From Bacteroidales bacterium UBA6431 (GTDB lineage: Bacteria > Bacteroidota > Bacteroidia > Bacteroidales > UBA932): a stretch of DNA of 16,856 nucleotides. The DNA is taken from the NCBI GenBank assembly GCA_002439095.1, contig DJOT01000046.1, forward strand, positions 1 through 16,856, given 5' to 3'. Shown here piece by piece: positions 7,206-15,035 of the stretch; position 1 is the stretch's first letter; each line of letters starts with the position of its first letter. Under the pieces are notes generated by a model that saw only the letters and a list, made by a program, of their open reading frames with translations, was not told the DNA's origin and ran no database searches. The translations under genes and the position numbers were made by a program.

Positions 7206-7910
7206 TCAGGCAAGTACTATGAATACGCATGGACGTTTGCCGATGGTGAGGCCAGCCTTTTTCCAGCCCGCTACGCTGTCGGTGCGGATGTATTGCGCGG
7301 GAAGGGAGATGTCCGCCGCGACGCAGATCCTCGTGGCCGGTGCGAAAATCTGTAGCATGTCAGAGAACAGGGCATCGTTACGGTAGGGAGTCTCGATTAT
7401 TATCTTGCTCTGCTTCTCCGCCCTGGAGTGCTTTTCGAGCGCCTTGAGGGCGTTTCTTCTCTCGTCCGTCTTGGCCGGCACATAACCGCAGAACGAAAAA
7501 GACTGCCCGTTCAATCCCGAGGCCATCAGCGCCATCATCAGCGATGAGGGGCCCACGAGAGGCACTACCTCTATGCTTTCCCTGTGGCACAGGGCAACGA
7601 GGGCGCTTCCCGGGTCGGCCACGGCAGGCAGTCCGGCTTCAGACATGTATCCGACGTCTCCGCGGTCGAAAAGGGGCAGAAGCTCTTCCACTTCCTTCTG
7701 GCCGGTATGCTCGTTGAGTTCGTGAAACTCCAGACTGTCTATATGTCCTTTGAGCCCGTAGGCTGACAATATCCTTCTTGCGGTGCGTACCTCCTCCACC
7801 ACGAACTGCCTGAGTGAGCAGGCGATGCGTACTGTCCCCTCCGGGAGTACGTCTCCGATCGGACTATTTCCCAAGGGAGAGGGTATCAGATACAGTTTTC
7901 CTCTGTCCAT
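7206..7910 (-). CDS. RsmI-like SAM-dependent methyltransferase (COG0313)
   Basis: A 234-residue tetrapyrrole-methylase-fold protein of the RsmI family. RsmI itself 2'-O-methylates C1402 of 16S rRNA. Recognisable pieces are LYLIPSPLGN at the N-terminus, GYMSEAGLPAVADPG, VVPLVGPSSLMMALMASGL and the PAK-RR-ALKALE run. Several RsmI signatures are changed: AEDTRHT is replaced by VEEVRTA, VSDAGTP by MSEAGLP, and FYESTHR by IIETPYR. It is shorter than canonical RsmI (about 285), so it is probably a separate Bacteroidetes paralogue, and its target may differ. The start ATG 7910 is set by the family N-terminus and falls 47 bases inside the end of tamB; another ATG at 7949 adds 13 non-family residues. 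It is followed by mtaB after 7 bases, so the three genes likely form one operon. Confidence 0.82.
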   Translation of the reverse strand: MDRGKLYLIPSPLGNSPIGDVLPEGTVRIACSLRQFVVEEVRTARRILSAYGLKGHIDSLEFHELNEHTGQKEVEELLPLFDRGDVGYMSEAGLPAVADPGSALVALCHRESIEVVPLVGPSSLMMALMASGLNGQSFSFCGYVPAKTDERRNALKALEKHSRAEKQSKIIIETPYRNDALFSDMLQIFAPATRICVAADISLPAQYIRTDSVAGWKKAGLTIGKRPCVFIVLA

Positions 7911-10900
7911 CAGCTTCAATCTTGATTGTGGTTCCGGCCTTGTCCTCATCAGCTTCCGGCTTCTTTTTCCCGAAGATGCTGCTGATGAAATCGCTGAAAC
8001 CGAGATATTCCTTCTGGTAACTTACACCCACGCCATTGCGTTGTGAAAGATCCAGATAACTTGTGTATTCGTCTGCGGAGTGGGAGAAGATGTTGAGGCG
8101 GAACTTGCCTTCATCGTCCAGTTTTATCTGGATGTCGAGGTCTCCTACCATGTCTCCGCTGCTTGCGGTGTTGTTGTATTTTCTGTTGGCCACGCTTCCG
8201 CCCACTATGACCCTGTCGTTGAAGAGTTGTGTCGAGATGGCCACGTCAAACATGTTTGAACCCTGATACGTGCCCTGGTAGCCGATGCCGACATCCACGG
8301 GGATCTCGAGTTTCTGGAGTATGGAGTTGAGCTGGTTTGACATCAGCTCCGTCACGTTCGACACCAGGATCTCCGAGCCGTTGACGACTCCGGAATTTTC
8401 GTCAGGGATGAATGAACCCATGAGAAGCAGGGCCATGAATTGTTTCTGTACCTTGTCTTCTGTACTCAAGGCAGCCTCTACGAGGGATTTTGTCGTAGGG
8501 TCGAGATCCGGGACATTGACGCTGAATCCTATCTTGGGATTTCGCAGCCGGTCGCTGACGGAGATGCCGCATTCCACGAGCCTCTTTGTCCCTGTCTTGC
8601 TCTCTTCGGCCACGAGGGCGGAAAGCGAGGCTTTCTGCTTGTATATGACATTGATGTCGAGTTCGGTGTCGGCTATGTCGCCTCCGAATTTTATCGAACT
8701 GCCTTCCGCTACATTGAAGTCCTTGCTGAGTATGCCAGGGATCACGAACTGGTAGTTGCCTTCGCGTATGCTGAATTCTCCGTTGAGGTCGAATATCGCT
8801 TTTGCCGGTCTGAGGTGGAGGTTGACATTGCCGTCCCCGCTGAGACTGGCCACATTGCCGGCGCTCTTGTCGATCTCCACGAATGCCTTTATTCCCGAGT
8901 GTACATTGACGTTGGCATGTATGTCAATGTCGGATTGCCTGCGCTTCCTCTCTTCTATGGAGGAAATCATCTCCTCGTACGGGTCTTTGACTTTGGCCGG
9001 TTCCGTGAATGTCAGGAGGTCGCTGGTTTTCTCGGTTGCCGTTCCCGACATGGGCACATGTATGTTGCCGTCTCCGACGGTGCTGGCGGTCGCACTGATG
9101 CTGAGCGCCGTGAACGGTCCGTTTACGCTGGCGCTGCCGCTCGCTTTCAGCAGTCCATAGACTCCGCTGCTGCGCTGCGGACTGTCTATGAGTTTGAGGT
9201 TGTTGAAGCTTATTTCTGATTTGAGGGAGAAATTCCTGAGGTGGTCGTAGTCGATGCCGCCTGAGATGAGACCGCTGCCTCCGGCATCGTCTCTCAATTG
9301 CAGGCCGCTGAACCGGACACCGTCTCCGGCGACCTCAAGTGGTCCGTTGACAGAGTAGAGGACTCCTGTGTATGACGGCCTCAATCTGGCATCGTTGAGC
9401 ATCAAGTTCTTGCTTGACAGGTACATGTTGCCTGTCTGGCCGTCGAGCCTGAGGCTTCCGCTGATGCTTCCGTCGAGTTCGCTGAAGATTTCAGTCAGGA
9501 AAGGTCCGGCAATCTCGAGAGGAAGCCTGTCGAGCTCGGCATCAAGGTATATCCTGCCATCGTCCGGGAAATACATCCCGGTGGCATACAACGGGTTGCG
9601 TCCTTCAAGTTCGTTACGCAGATATATGTTGATGTCGTCTCCGCCATCTTCGAGGATACTGGCCAGCTGGAGGCTGCCCGCGTCTGTGTCCCCGATTTTC
9701 AAGGAGTCCATCCTGATGTCCATCAGCATGCCCTTGGCCCTGCCGGAGCGCGATGTGAGCATGGCTTTGCCGTCAACTGTTCCGCGTATTCCGTAACTTC
9801 GGGGCAGAAAATCGTCTGTCTGGGCGAGATCGAGCCCCTTGATGGACAGTGCGAGCGTGTCGTCCCTTTCTTGCGAAATGCCGCCGTCTATGCTTATCAG
9901 CTGATTCCCGTTGCTGATGCGGAAACCCTTGACATAAACGTCTTTGCCGCGGATGACCACGTCCGATTCCCCGATGTCCCAGACCCCGTTGCCTGCCGAG
10001 ATGTATGACTCGAGGGGGCGTGCTTTGATGACGAGGGTATTGGTGGAGTCGCGGTAGAACTCTCCGTTGGCATATAGTTCTCCTGAGCCGCCCGAGAGTG
10101 AGAAGCTTTCGAAGCGCAGACTTGCGGACAGGGTGTTGTCTTTGGCCAGAAGGCTGATGTCAGGCCGGTCAAGGTCGAACTTGCCGCTTTTGAAATTCTG
10201 CCCGATCAGGCTGACGCTCAGGCTCTCTCCGAGGTTGTCGAACTGCAAGTCGGCATCTTTGATGAAAGTCGTGCCATAAGCCAACCGGGAAGATGTGGCG
10301 TTGCCTACAAGTTCGCCGCTGCGCGATATGCTCATGGTCGCTCTGGTGCTGTCAGCTATGTACAGGCCCGGGAAAACGAAAGACAGGAGCCCCCTTGAAT
10401 CATGCATCAGCAGGTCAAGGTCGTATTTGCCGTGTATGGCGTCCTTTTTGGTGTCGGGGTAGAGTGCCGGCAATTCCCTCCTTGTCGTGATGTCCTGCAG
10501 GTCTTCTGCAAATTCGGCTATGCTCCCGCTTCCTGATATGAACAGGTCTGCAAACCCGGAGTCAATGCTGAGGCACTGCTCCTCTGCGATGTTGTATAAC
10601 TTGAAGTCTATGTCGCCGAGGTCTGTAAGTCCGTTGTTGTTCCATAGTCTGATGTTTCCGATCTTCACGGAACCGTTGACGGCTTTGCCGTTTTGCTTGA
10701 CATTTCCGTTGATTTTCATTGCCGTGCGGGAAGTTCCCCGTTTTCGGTCTATGCCGAGTTTCTGCAGGTCAAGATTGGCAAGATCCGCGTTGAGTCTCAA
10801 TGATTTTCCGACATCCTGACTGAATGCGGCCTCTGCATCCATGGACATCATCAGATTCGGGTCGGTGCTGTCGAATATGAGGCTTGCCCCGTCGGCATTC

Positions 10901-12438
10901 AGATGGCCTTTGGCGGTGATGTCCCTGAAATCATATCCGGCTGCGTTCAGCCTGCCGAGTTTGAGTGAGTCGATCCTTATGTCAGGGTGTTCTTTTCTCA
11001 ATATACCTCTGGCTTCAGTGTAGAGGTCGCACCTGCCAAGACCTTGCAAGCCGCTGACTGCGCCTATGTCGAGTGCGGCGGTTCCGAGTCTGAGCCCGAT
11101 TTCGGTGTCCCTGCGTTTGTCAAGGAGATTCCTCACATCGGCTTCGAGTTTCAGCCTTCCGGCTTCCGAGCGCAGATGGACAGTGCCTTTGAGTCTGTTC
11201 AGCGGCCCTTTGGCCGAGGCGTTGAGTGTGAAGTGCTGGCCTCTGCCGATCGTGTGCGGTATTCTGATGCCCGAAGGGACTATCCCCGCGGAGATCTTCC
11301 TTATGCCTGAAGCGGTGAAATGAAGCCCTTTCAAATCTACCGAGGCCATCATCCCCTGTATGTCCGGCATCCCTGTCGCGGAGCAGTCCAGTCCGTCCAG
11401 TCTGACGCCGCTTTCCGGGTCGGAGAAACTCAGTCCCTCCACATGCAGGTCATTGACATAGCCTCTGACATGGCCTCCGTTGAGATCGAGCCGGGTAGAG
11501 TAGTTGCGGAAGACCGAGTTCGCGAAGAATGACAAGCTGTGCAATGTGAGTTTTGAACGGGAGATTTCGCCCTCCATAAGGACTTCGCTCACGTATTTCG
11601 AAAACGAGCGGGCGTTCTCATATCCCATCGAATAATATTTGACGTTGATCTCTGACCATGGATCGCGCAGCCGTATGTCTTCTACGATGGTTTTCCCCGG
11701 GCCTACGGAACATCTGGCGGAGAGGTTGAGCATCATGTATCCGGATTTCTCGGTGAGACTCAGCCGGTCCAGCGTAGCCTTCACCCTTCCGTCGGTCATC
11801 TTTATGCCGTGTCCCTTGAGGCTGCTGATGAGGACATCGAGGTCATCGAAGTTCATGGCCCCGTCCTTGTATTTGACTTTCTGAGGCTTGAAACTGTTGA
11901 GCCTGAAGCGGAAGTTGCTCACGCTCACTCTCCCTACAGAGAAAAGTTCCCCTTTCAAGGCTTTCTTTTCTTTCTTCTTGCCTCCCAGCCCGAACGCCCT
12001 TTCTATGTTCGTGATGTTTTTCTTGCCTCCCGGCACGCTGTTGGGTTCCAATGTCAGGTGGAATTCCCCGCCGTCGACCCTGACTCTCCCGACGCGTATG
12101 CTTCCGGGTTTCAGCAGGCTCGGAAGAGAAAACGTCGCCGTGAGTGTCTTGGCTGTGAGGATGGTGTCCACTCTTTCCCACCCGCGGGCGTTGATATCTT
12201 CCGTATACGGATTCTTGTCAAGGATGAGAATGTTCTTGATTACCAGAGCTCCCGATGGGATGATCTTGATCTGGTCATACATGATCCGGCCGTCGGCTGC
12301 GGAAGTGAGGCGGTCCAGCGCATATTTCGATAGCCGTGTCTGGACTGGAGGAGTTTGGACGGCAAACAGGGCCGTCAACACCAGCACTGCTGCCAGTCCG
12401 ATGATTCTTGCCGCTATGTATGATCCCTTTCTATACAT
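7864..12438 (-). CDS. tamB: Translocation and assembly module protein TamB
   Basis: A 1524-residue envelope protein. TamB proteins are anchored in the inner membrane and span the periplasm as a long beta-taco; they serve outer-membrane protein assembly and lipid traffic. The N-terminus has a short basic stretch (MYRKGS) and one membrane segment (about residues 10-29), then a very long repetitive beta-rich body of AsmA type. The conserved C-terminal TamB/DUF490 domain runs from about 1170 to 1480, with RNPKIGFSVNVPDLD, FMALLLMGSFIP and LEIPVDVGIGY visible. The tail after it is charged and probably disordered (KKKPEADEDKAG). The start ATG 12438 is chosen over TTG 12489 because a TATATTTG box sits between them. 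It is first in a cluster with the RsmI-like gene and mtaB, and divergent from tsaD. No gene for the Omp85-type partner (TamL in this phylum) is in the window. Confidence 0.9.
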   Translation of the reverse strand: MYRKGSYIAARIIGLAAVLVLTALFAVQTPPVQTRLSKYALDRLTSAADGRIMYDQIKIIPSGALVIKNILILDKNPYTEDINARGWERVDTILTAKTLTATFSLPSLLKPGSIRVGRVRVDGGEFHLTLEPNSVPGGKKNITNIERAFGLGGKKKEKKALKGELFSVGRVSVSNFRFRLNSFKPQKVKYKDGAMNFDDLDVLISSLKGHGIKMTDGRVKATLDRLSLTEKSGYMMLNLSARCSVGPGKTIVEDIRLRDPWSEINVKYYSMGYENARSFSKYVSEVLMEGEISRSKLTLHSLSFFANSVFRNYSTRLDLNGGHVRGYVNDLHVEGLSFSDPESGVRLDGLDCSATGMPDIQGMMASVDLKGLHFTASGIRKISAGIVPSGIRIPHTIGRGQHFTLNASAKGPLNRLKGTVHLRSEAGRLKLEADVRNLLDKRRDTEIGLRLGTAALDIGAVSGLQGLGRCDLYTEARGILRKEHPDIRIDSLKLGRLNAAGYDFRDITAKGHLNADGASLIFDSTDPNLMMSMDAEAAFSQDVGKSLRLNADLANLDLQKLGIDRKRGTSRTAMKINGNVKQNGKAVNGSVKIGNIRLWNNNGLTDLGDIDFKLYNIAEEQCLSIDSGFADLFISGSGSIAEFAEDLQDITTRRELPALYPDTKKDAIHGKYDLDLLMHDSRGLLSFVFPGLYIADSTRATMSISRSGELVGNATSSRLAYGTTFIKDADLQFDNLGESLSVSLIGQNFKSGKFDLDRPDISLLAKDNTLSASLRFESFSLSGGSGELYANGEFYRDSTNTLVIKARPLESYISAGNGVWDIGESDVVIRGKDVYVKGFRISNGNQLISIDGGISQERDDTLALSIKGLDLAQTDDFLPRSYGIRGTVDGKAMLTSRSGRAKGMLMDIRMDSLKIGDTDAGSLQLASILEDGGDDINIYLRNELEGRNPLYATGMYFPDDGRIYLDAELDRLPLEIAGPFLTEIFSELDGSISGSLRLDGQTGNMYLSSKNLMLNDARLRPSYTGVLYSVNGPLEVAGDGVRFSGLQLRDDAGGSGLISGGIDYDHLRNFSLKSEISFNNLKLIDSPQRSSGVYGLLKASGSASVNGPFTALSISATASTVGDGNIHVPMSGTATEKTSDLLTFTEPAKVKDPYEEMISSIEERKRRQSDIDIHANVNVHSGIKAFVEIDKSAGNVASLSGDGNVNLHLRPAKAIFDLNGEFSIREGNYQFVIPGILSKDFNVAEGSSIKFGGDIADTELDINVIYKQKASLSALVAEESKTGTKRLVECGISVSDRLRNPKIGFSVNVPDLDPTTKSLVEAALSTEDKVQKQFMALLLMGSFIPDENSGVVNGSEILVSNVTELMSNQLNSILQKLEIPVDVGIGYQGTYQGSNMFDVAISTQLFNDRVIVGGSVANRKYNNTASSGDMVGDLDIQIKLDDEGKFRLNIFSHSADEYTSYLDLSQRNGVGVSYQKEYLGFSDFISSIFGKKKPEADEDKAGTTIKIEADGQRKTVSDTLSLGK

Positions 12439-12445
12439 TCCTAAC

Positions 12446-12475
12446 TTACAAATATAATTGTTTTTGTTAACTTTG
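12446..12475 (+). promoter_or_regulatory. tsaD: Promoter of tsaD
   Basis: TTA at 12446-12448, a 19-base spacer and TAACTTTG at 12468-12475 form a Bacteroidetes-type promoter with one -33 mismatch. A start site near 12481 gives a leader of about 15 bases to ATG 12496. It physically overlaps the tamB promoter on the other strand. Confidence 0.5.
12449..12456 (-). promoter_or_regulatory. tamB: -7 element of tamB
   Basis: Minus-strand TATATTTG is a perfect TAnnTTTG match 10 bases before the tamB ATG at 12438. No TTG lies at 19-21 bases upstream; the expected place reads TCC. The promoter may be weak or need an activator. The leader would be only a few bases. Confidence 0.5.
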
Positions 12476-12495
12476 CGGACTTTTATCAAGTGAAT

Positions 12496-13524
12496 ATGTC
12501 AGACATCATCCTAGGAATAGAATCTTCATGCGATGACACCTCTGCCGCCGTGCTCAAGGACGGCTGGCTGCTCTCCAATGTCATCGCGAGTCAGGATGTA
12601 CACCGTGCATACGGCGGCGTGGTGCCCGAACTTGCATCCAGAGCCCATGAACTCAACATAGTGCCGGTTGTCAGCGAGGCTCTTTCCCGCGCCGGGCTCA
12701 AGCCTTCAGATCTCACCGCGATTGCGTTCACCCGCGGGCCCGGCCTGCTCGGGTCTCTGCTTGTCGGGACTTCCTTCGCCAAGGCCATGGGGCTTGCCCT
12801 TGACATACCGATCGTGATGGTCAACCACCTTCAGGGCCACATACTTGCCAATTTTATCAAGGTGCCGGACAAGCCTGTCCGTGAGCCGTCATTTCCATAC
12901 CTCTGCCTGCTTGTCAGCGGAGGCAACTCGCAGATAGTGAGGGTGGATGACCCTCTGCATCTGGAGATTCTCGGCCAGACCATCGATGATGCTGTCGGAG
13001 AGGCGTTTGACAAATGCTCAAAGATGATGGGTTTGGGGTATCCGGGCGGCCCGATCATCGACCGGCTCGCAAAGCAGGGTGATCCGGAGCGCTTCAAGTT
13101 TGCCAAACCTCACATTCCCGGGCTGGACTACAGCTTCAGCGGCATCAAGACATCCCTGCTGTATTTCGTCAGGGACGAGATGGCAAAAGACCCTGAATTC
13201 ATGGAGAAGAACAAGGAGGACATCTGCGCATCCTTCCAGAAAGCCTTGATAGACATACTGATGGACAAGCTCATCAAGGCCGCGAAGCAGACAGGAATCA
13301 AGGAGATAACAATCGGAGGGGGAGTCTCCGCCAACAGCGGACTCCGTACCCGTGTCGAGGAGGAGGGACGCCGCCGGGGATGGAACACCTATCTCCCGGA
13401 ATTCCGTTTCACAACAGACAACGCGGCGATGATCGCTGTCGCCGGATATTATCATTACCTTGCCGGGGAGCGTACTCCGCTTGACATCGCCCCGGTTTCG
13501 AGGGCGTCGGGTTTTGAGCAATGA
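12496..13524 (+). CDS. tsaD: tRNA threonylcarbamoyltransferase subunit TsaD
   Basis: A 342-residue catalytic subunit of the complex that moves threonylcarbamoyl from threonylcarbamoyl-AMP to A37 of ANN-decoding tRNAs, forming t6A; its usual partners are TsaB and TsaE. ASKHA-fold features are present: GIESSCDDTSAAV (7-19), VPELASRAH (43-51), the metal-binding His111 and His115 in NHLQGH, SGGNS (141-145), DDAVGEAFDK (164-173) and TDNAAM near the end with Asp308. Length is normal. The start is ATG 12496 (MSDIILGIESS); an in-frame GTG at 12490 would add two residues. It overlaps the FAD oxidoreductase by ATGA (13521-13524), so the two are probably translationally coupled. It is divergent from tamB over 57 bases. 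TsaB and TsaE genes are not in the window. Confidence 0.96.
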   Translation: MSDIILGIESSCDDTSAAVLKDGWLLSNVIASQDVHRAYGGVVPELASRAHELNIVPVVSEALSRAGLKPSDLTAIAFTRGPGLLGSLLVGTSFAKAMGLALDIPIVMVNHLQGHILANFIKVPDKPVREPSFPYLCLLVSGGNSQIVRVDDPLHLEILGQTIDDAVGEAFDKCSKMMGLGYPGGPIIDRLAKQGDPERFKFAKPHIPGLDYSFSGIKTSLLYFVRDEMAKDPEFMEKNKEDICASFQKALIDILMDKLIKAAKQTGIKEITIGGGVSANSGLRTRVEEEGRRRGWNTYLPEFRFTTDNAAMIAVAGYYHYLAGERTPLDIAPVSRASGFEQ

Positions 13525-15035
13525 AAGAGTTCGAGATTGTCTGTCCGCTGACGCGGGAGCCGCGCCTCAAGGAGATCGAGGCCAAGGCCGGAGGACTGAA
13601 GTGGGTCCTGAAAAAACGCTCCGTCGATGCCCGCAAGGAGCCTGTGTGGCGCTACAGGTACGAGGCGTACGGCCCGGAGGATCATTATGAACCGTATACA
13701 CTGCCGGACTATCCCGATGTCCATGGCTCTGAGCCGGTGACAGTGGTGGGCGCGGGCCCTGCAGGGATGTTTGCTTCCCTTAAACTCATCTCTCTGGGAC
13801 TCAGGCCCGTAATCCTTGAACGCGGCAAAGATGTGCACGCACGCAAGATTGACATGGCACGCCTGTCCCGTGAGGGGGAGGTCAACCCGGACTCGAACTA
13901 CTGCTACGGCGAGGGCGGTGCCGGGGCATTCTCCGACGGTAAACTCTATACCCGCTCCTCCAAGAGGGGCGACATCCGCGAGGTGCTGCACCTTCTTGTG
14001 AAGTTCGGGGCCAATCCGGACATCCTCATCGACGCCCATCCGCATATCGGTTCGGACAAACTGCCGCTCATAGTCGAGAACATCCGCAAATTCATAGTCG
14101 AAAAGGGAGGGGAATACCATTTCAACTCCCGCGTGGAATCCATCGTCCGCCGCGAGGACGGCCTTCTGGAGGCCGGAGTTGCCGGCGGGAAGAAATATGT
14201 TTCTTCCCGGGTCATCCTTGCCACGGGGCACTCGGCACGCGACATATACGAGATGCTTCATGCCGCTGGAGGAGAACTTGAAGCCAAGGGCTTCGCCCTC
14301 GGGGTAAGGGTGGAGCATCCACAGGAGAAGATCAACTGGTGCCAGTATCACGGATTGTGGAAACCGGGGGTGCCGGCTGCGGAGTACTCCTTCGTGGAAC
14401 AGGTGGACGGCAGGGGCGTATTTTCTTTCTGCATGTGTCCGGGCGGCATACTGGTGCCGTCATCCACGGAGCAGGGGACAGTCGTGCTCAACGGCATGTC
14501 CAACTCCTCGCGAAACGGCAAGTTTGCCAATGCCGGCGTGGTGGTCCAGATCGAACCGGAAGACATCACCGGGAGCGGACCTTTCAAACTCATGGACTTC
14601 CAGCATGAAGTAGAACGGGACATGTATGAATACGCTTCCCGTCATGGGGGAGAGAATCCCATGGCTGCACCTGCTCAGAGGATGGAGGATTTCTGCCAGG
14701 GCAGGATTTCCAAGACAATGCCGCCGACCAGCTATCATCCGGGGGTTGTGAGCTCGCCGCTGCATGAACTCTTGCCGCCGATGGTTGCTGACCGTCTGCG
14801 CAAGGCTTTTCCAAGAGTGAGGATGCGCAATTATTACACCAATGCGGCGCTTCTGCTCGGTGTTGAGTCCCGCACCTCCTCCCCGGTACGCGTGCCCAGG
14901 GACAGTGAGACCTATGAATATGTCTCGATGAAAGGTTTATACCCTTGCGGAGAGGGTGCCGGATATGCCGGGGGCATAGTGTCCAGCGCCATGGACGGCA
15001 TCAATGTGGCCGTCGCGCTTGCCGCTTCGCTTTAG
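13521..15035 (+). CDS. COG2509-type FAD-dependent oxidoreductase
   Basis: A 504-residue cytoplasmic flavoprotein of unknown substrate. The FAD-binding Rossmann motif GAGPAG is at 77-82, followed by the acidic strand end at Glu100 (VILERGKD). A family hallmark, GEGGAGAFSDGKL, is at 130-142. A second ATGH motif lies near 238. The C-terminal flavin loop GEGAGYAGGIVSSAMDGINVA is close to the end (about 478-498). Before the Rossmann fold comes a 70-residue N-terminal domain, as is normal for this family of about 500-550 residues. Members are annotated only as uncharacterised FAD-dependent dehydrogenases. The ATG is fused to the tsaD stop (ATGA), which indicates co-translation with tsaD. The stop TAG overlaps the mnmA stop on the opposite strand by 3 shared bases. 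No fusion or truncation is seen. Confidence 0.85.
   Translation: MKEFEIVCPLTREPRLKEIEAKAGGLKWVLKKRSVDARKEPVWRYRYEAYGPEDHYEPYTLPDYPDVHGSEPVTVVGAGPAGMFASLKLISLGLRPVILERGKDVHARKIDMARLSREGEVNPDSNYCYGEGGAGAFSDGKLYTRSSKRGDIREVLHLLVKFGANPDILIDAHPHIGSDKLPLIVENIRKFIVEKGGEYHFNSRVESIVRREDGLLEAGVAGGKKYVSSRVILATGHSARDIYEMLHAAGGELEAKGFALGVRVEHPQEKINWCQYHGLWKPGVPAAEYSFVEQVDGRGVFSFCMCPGGILVPSSTEQGTVVLNGMSNSSRNGKFANAGVVVQIEPEDITGSGPFKLMDFQHEVERDMYEYASRHGGENPMAAPAQRMEDFCQGRISKTMPPTSYHPGVVSSPLHELLPPMVADRLRKAFPRVRMRNYYTNAALLLGVESRTSSPVRVPRDSETYEYVSMKGLYPCGEGAGYAGGIVSSAMDGINVAVALAASL

Noticed and set aside
8440..9219. Long plus-strand open frame of about 259 codons antisense to tamB
   Set aside because: It lies wholly within the well-supported tamB domain region, has no recognisable domain or promoter, and several such antisense frames exist across tamB, as expected from its codon bias.
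13455..14351. Minus-strand frame of about 298 codons opposite the FAD oxidoreductase
   Set aside because: The plus strand encodes a clear Rossmann fold with family motifs. The antisense product has no family features, and the frame also crosses the tsaD end.
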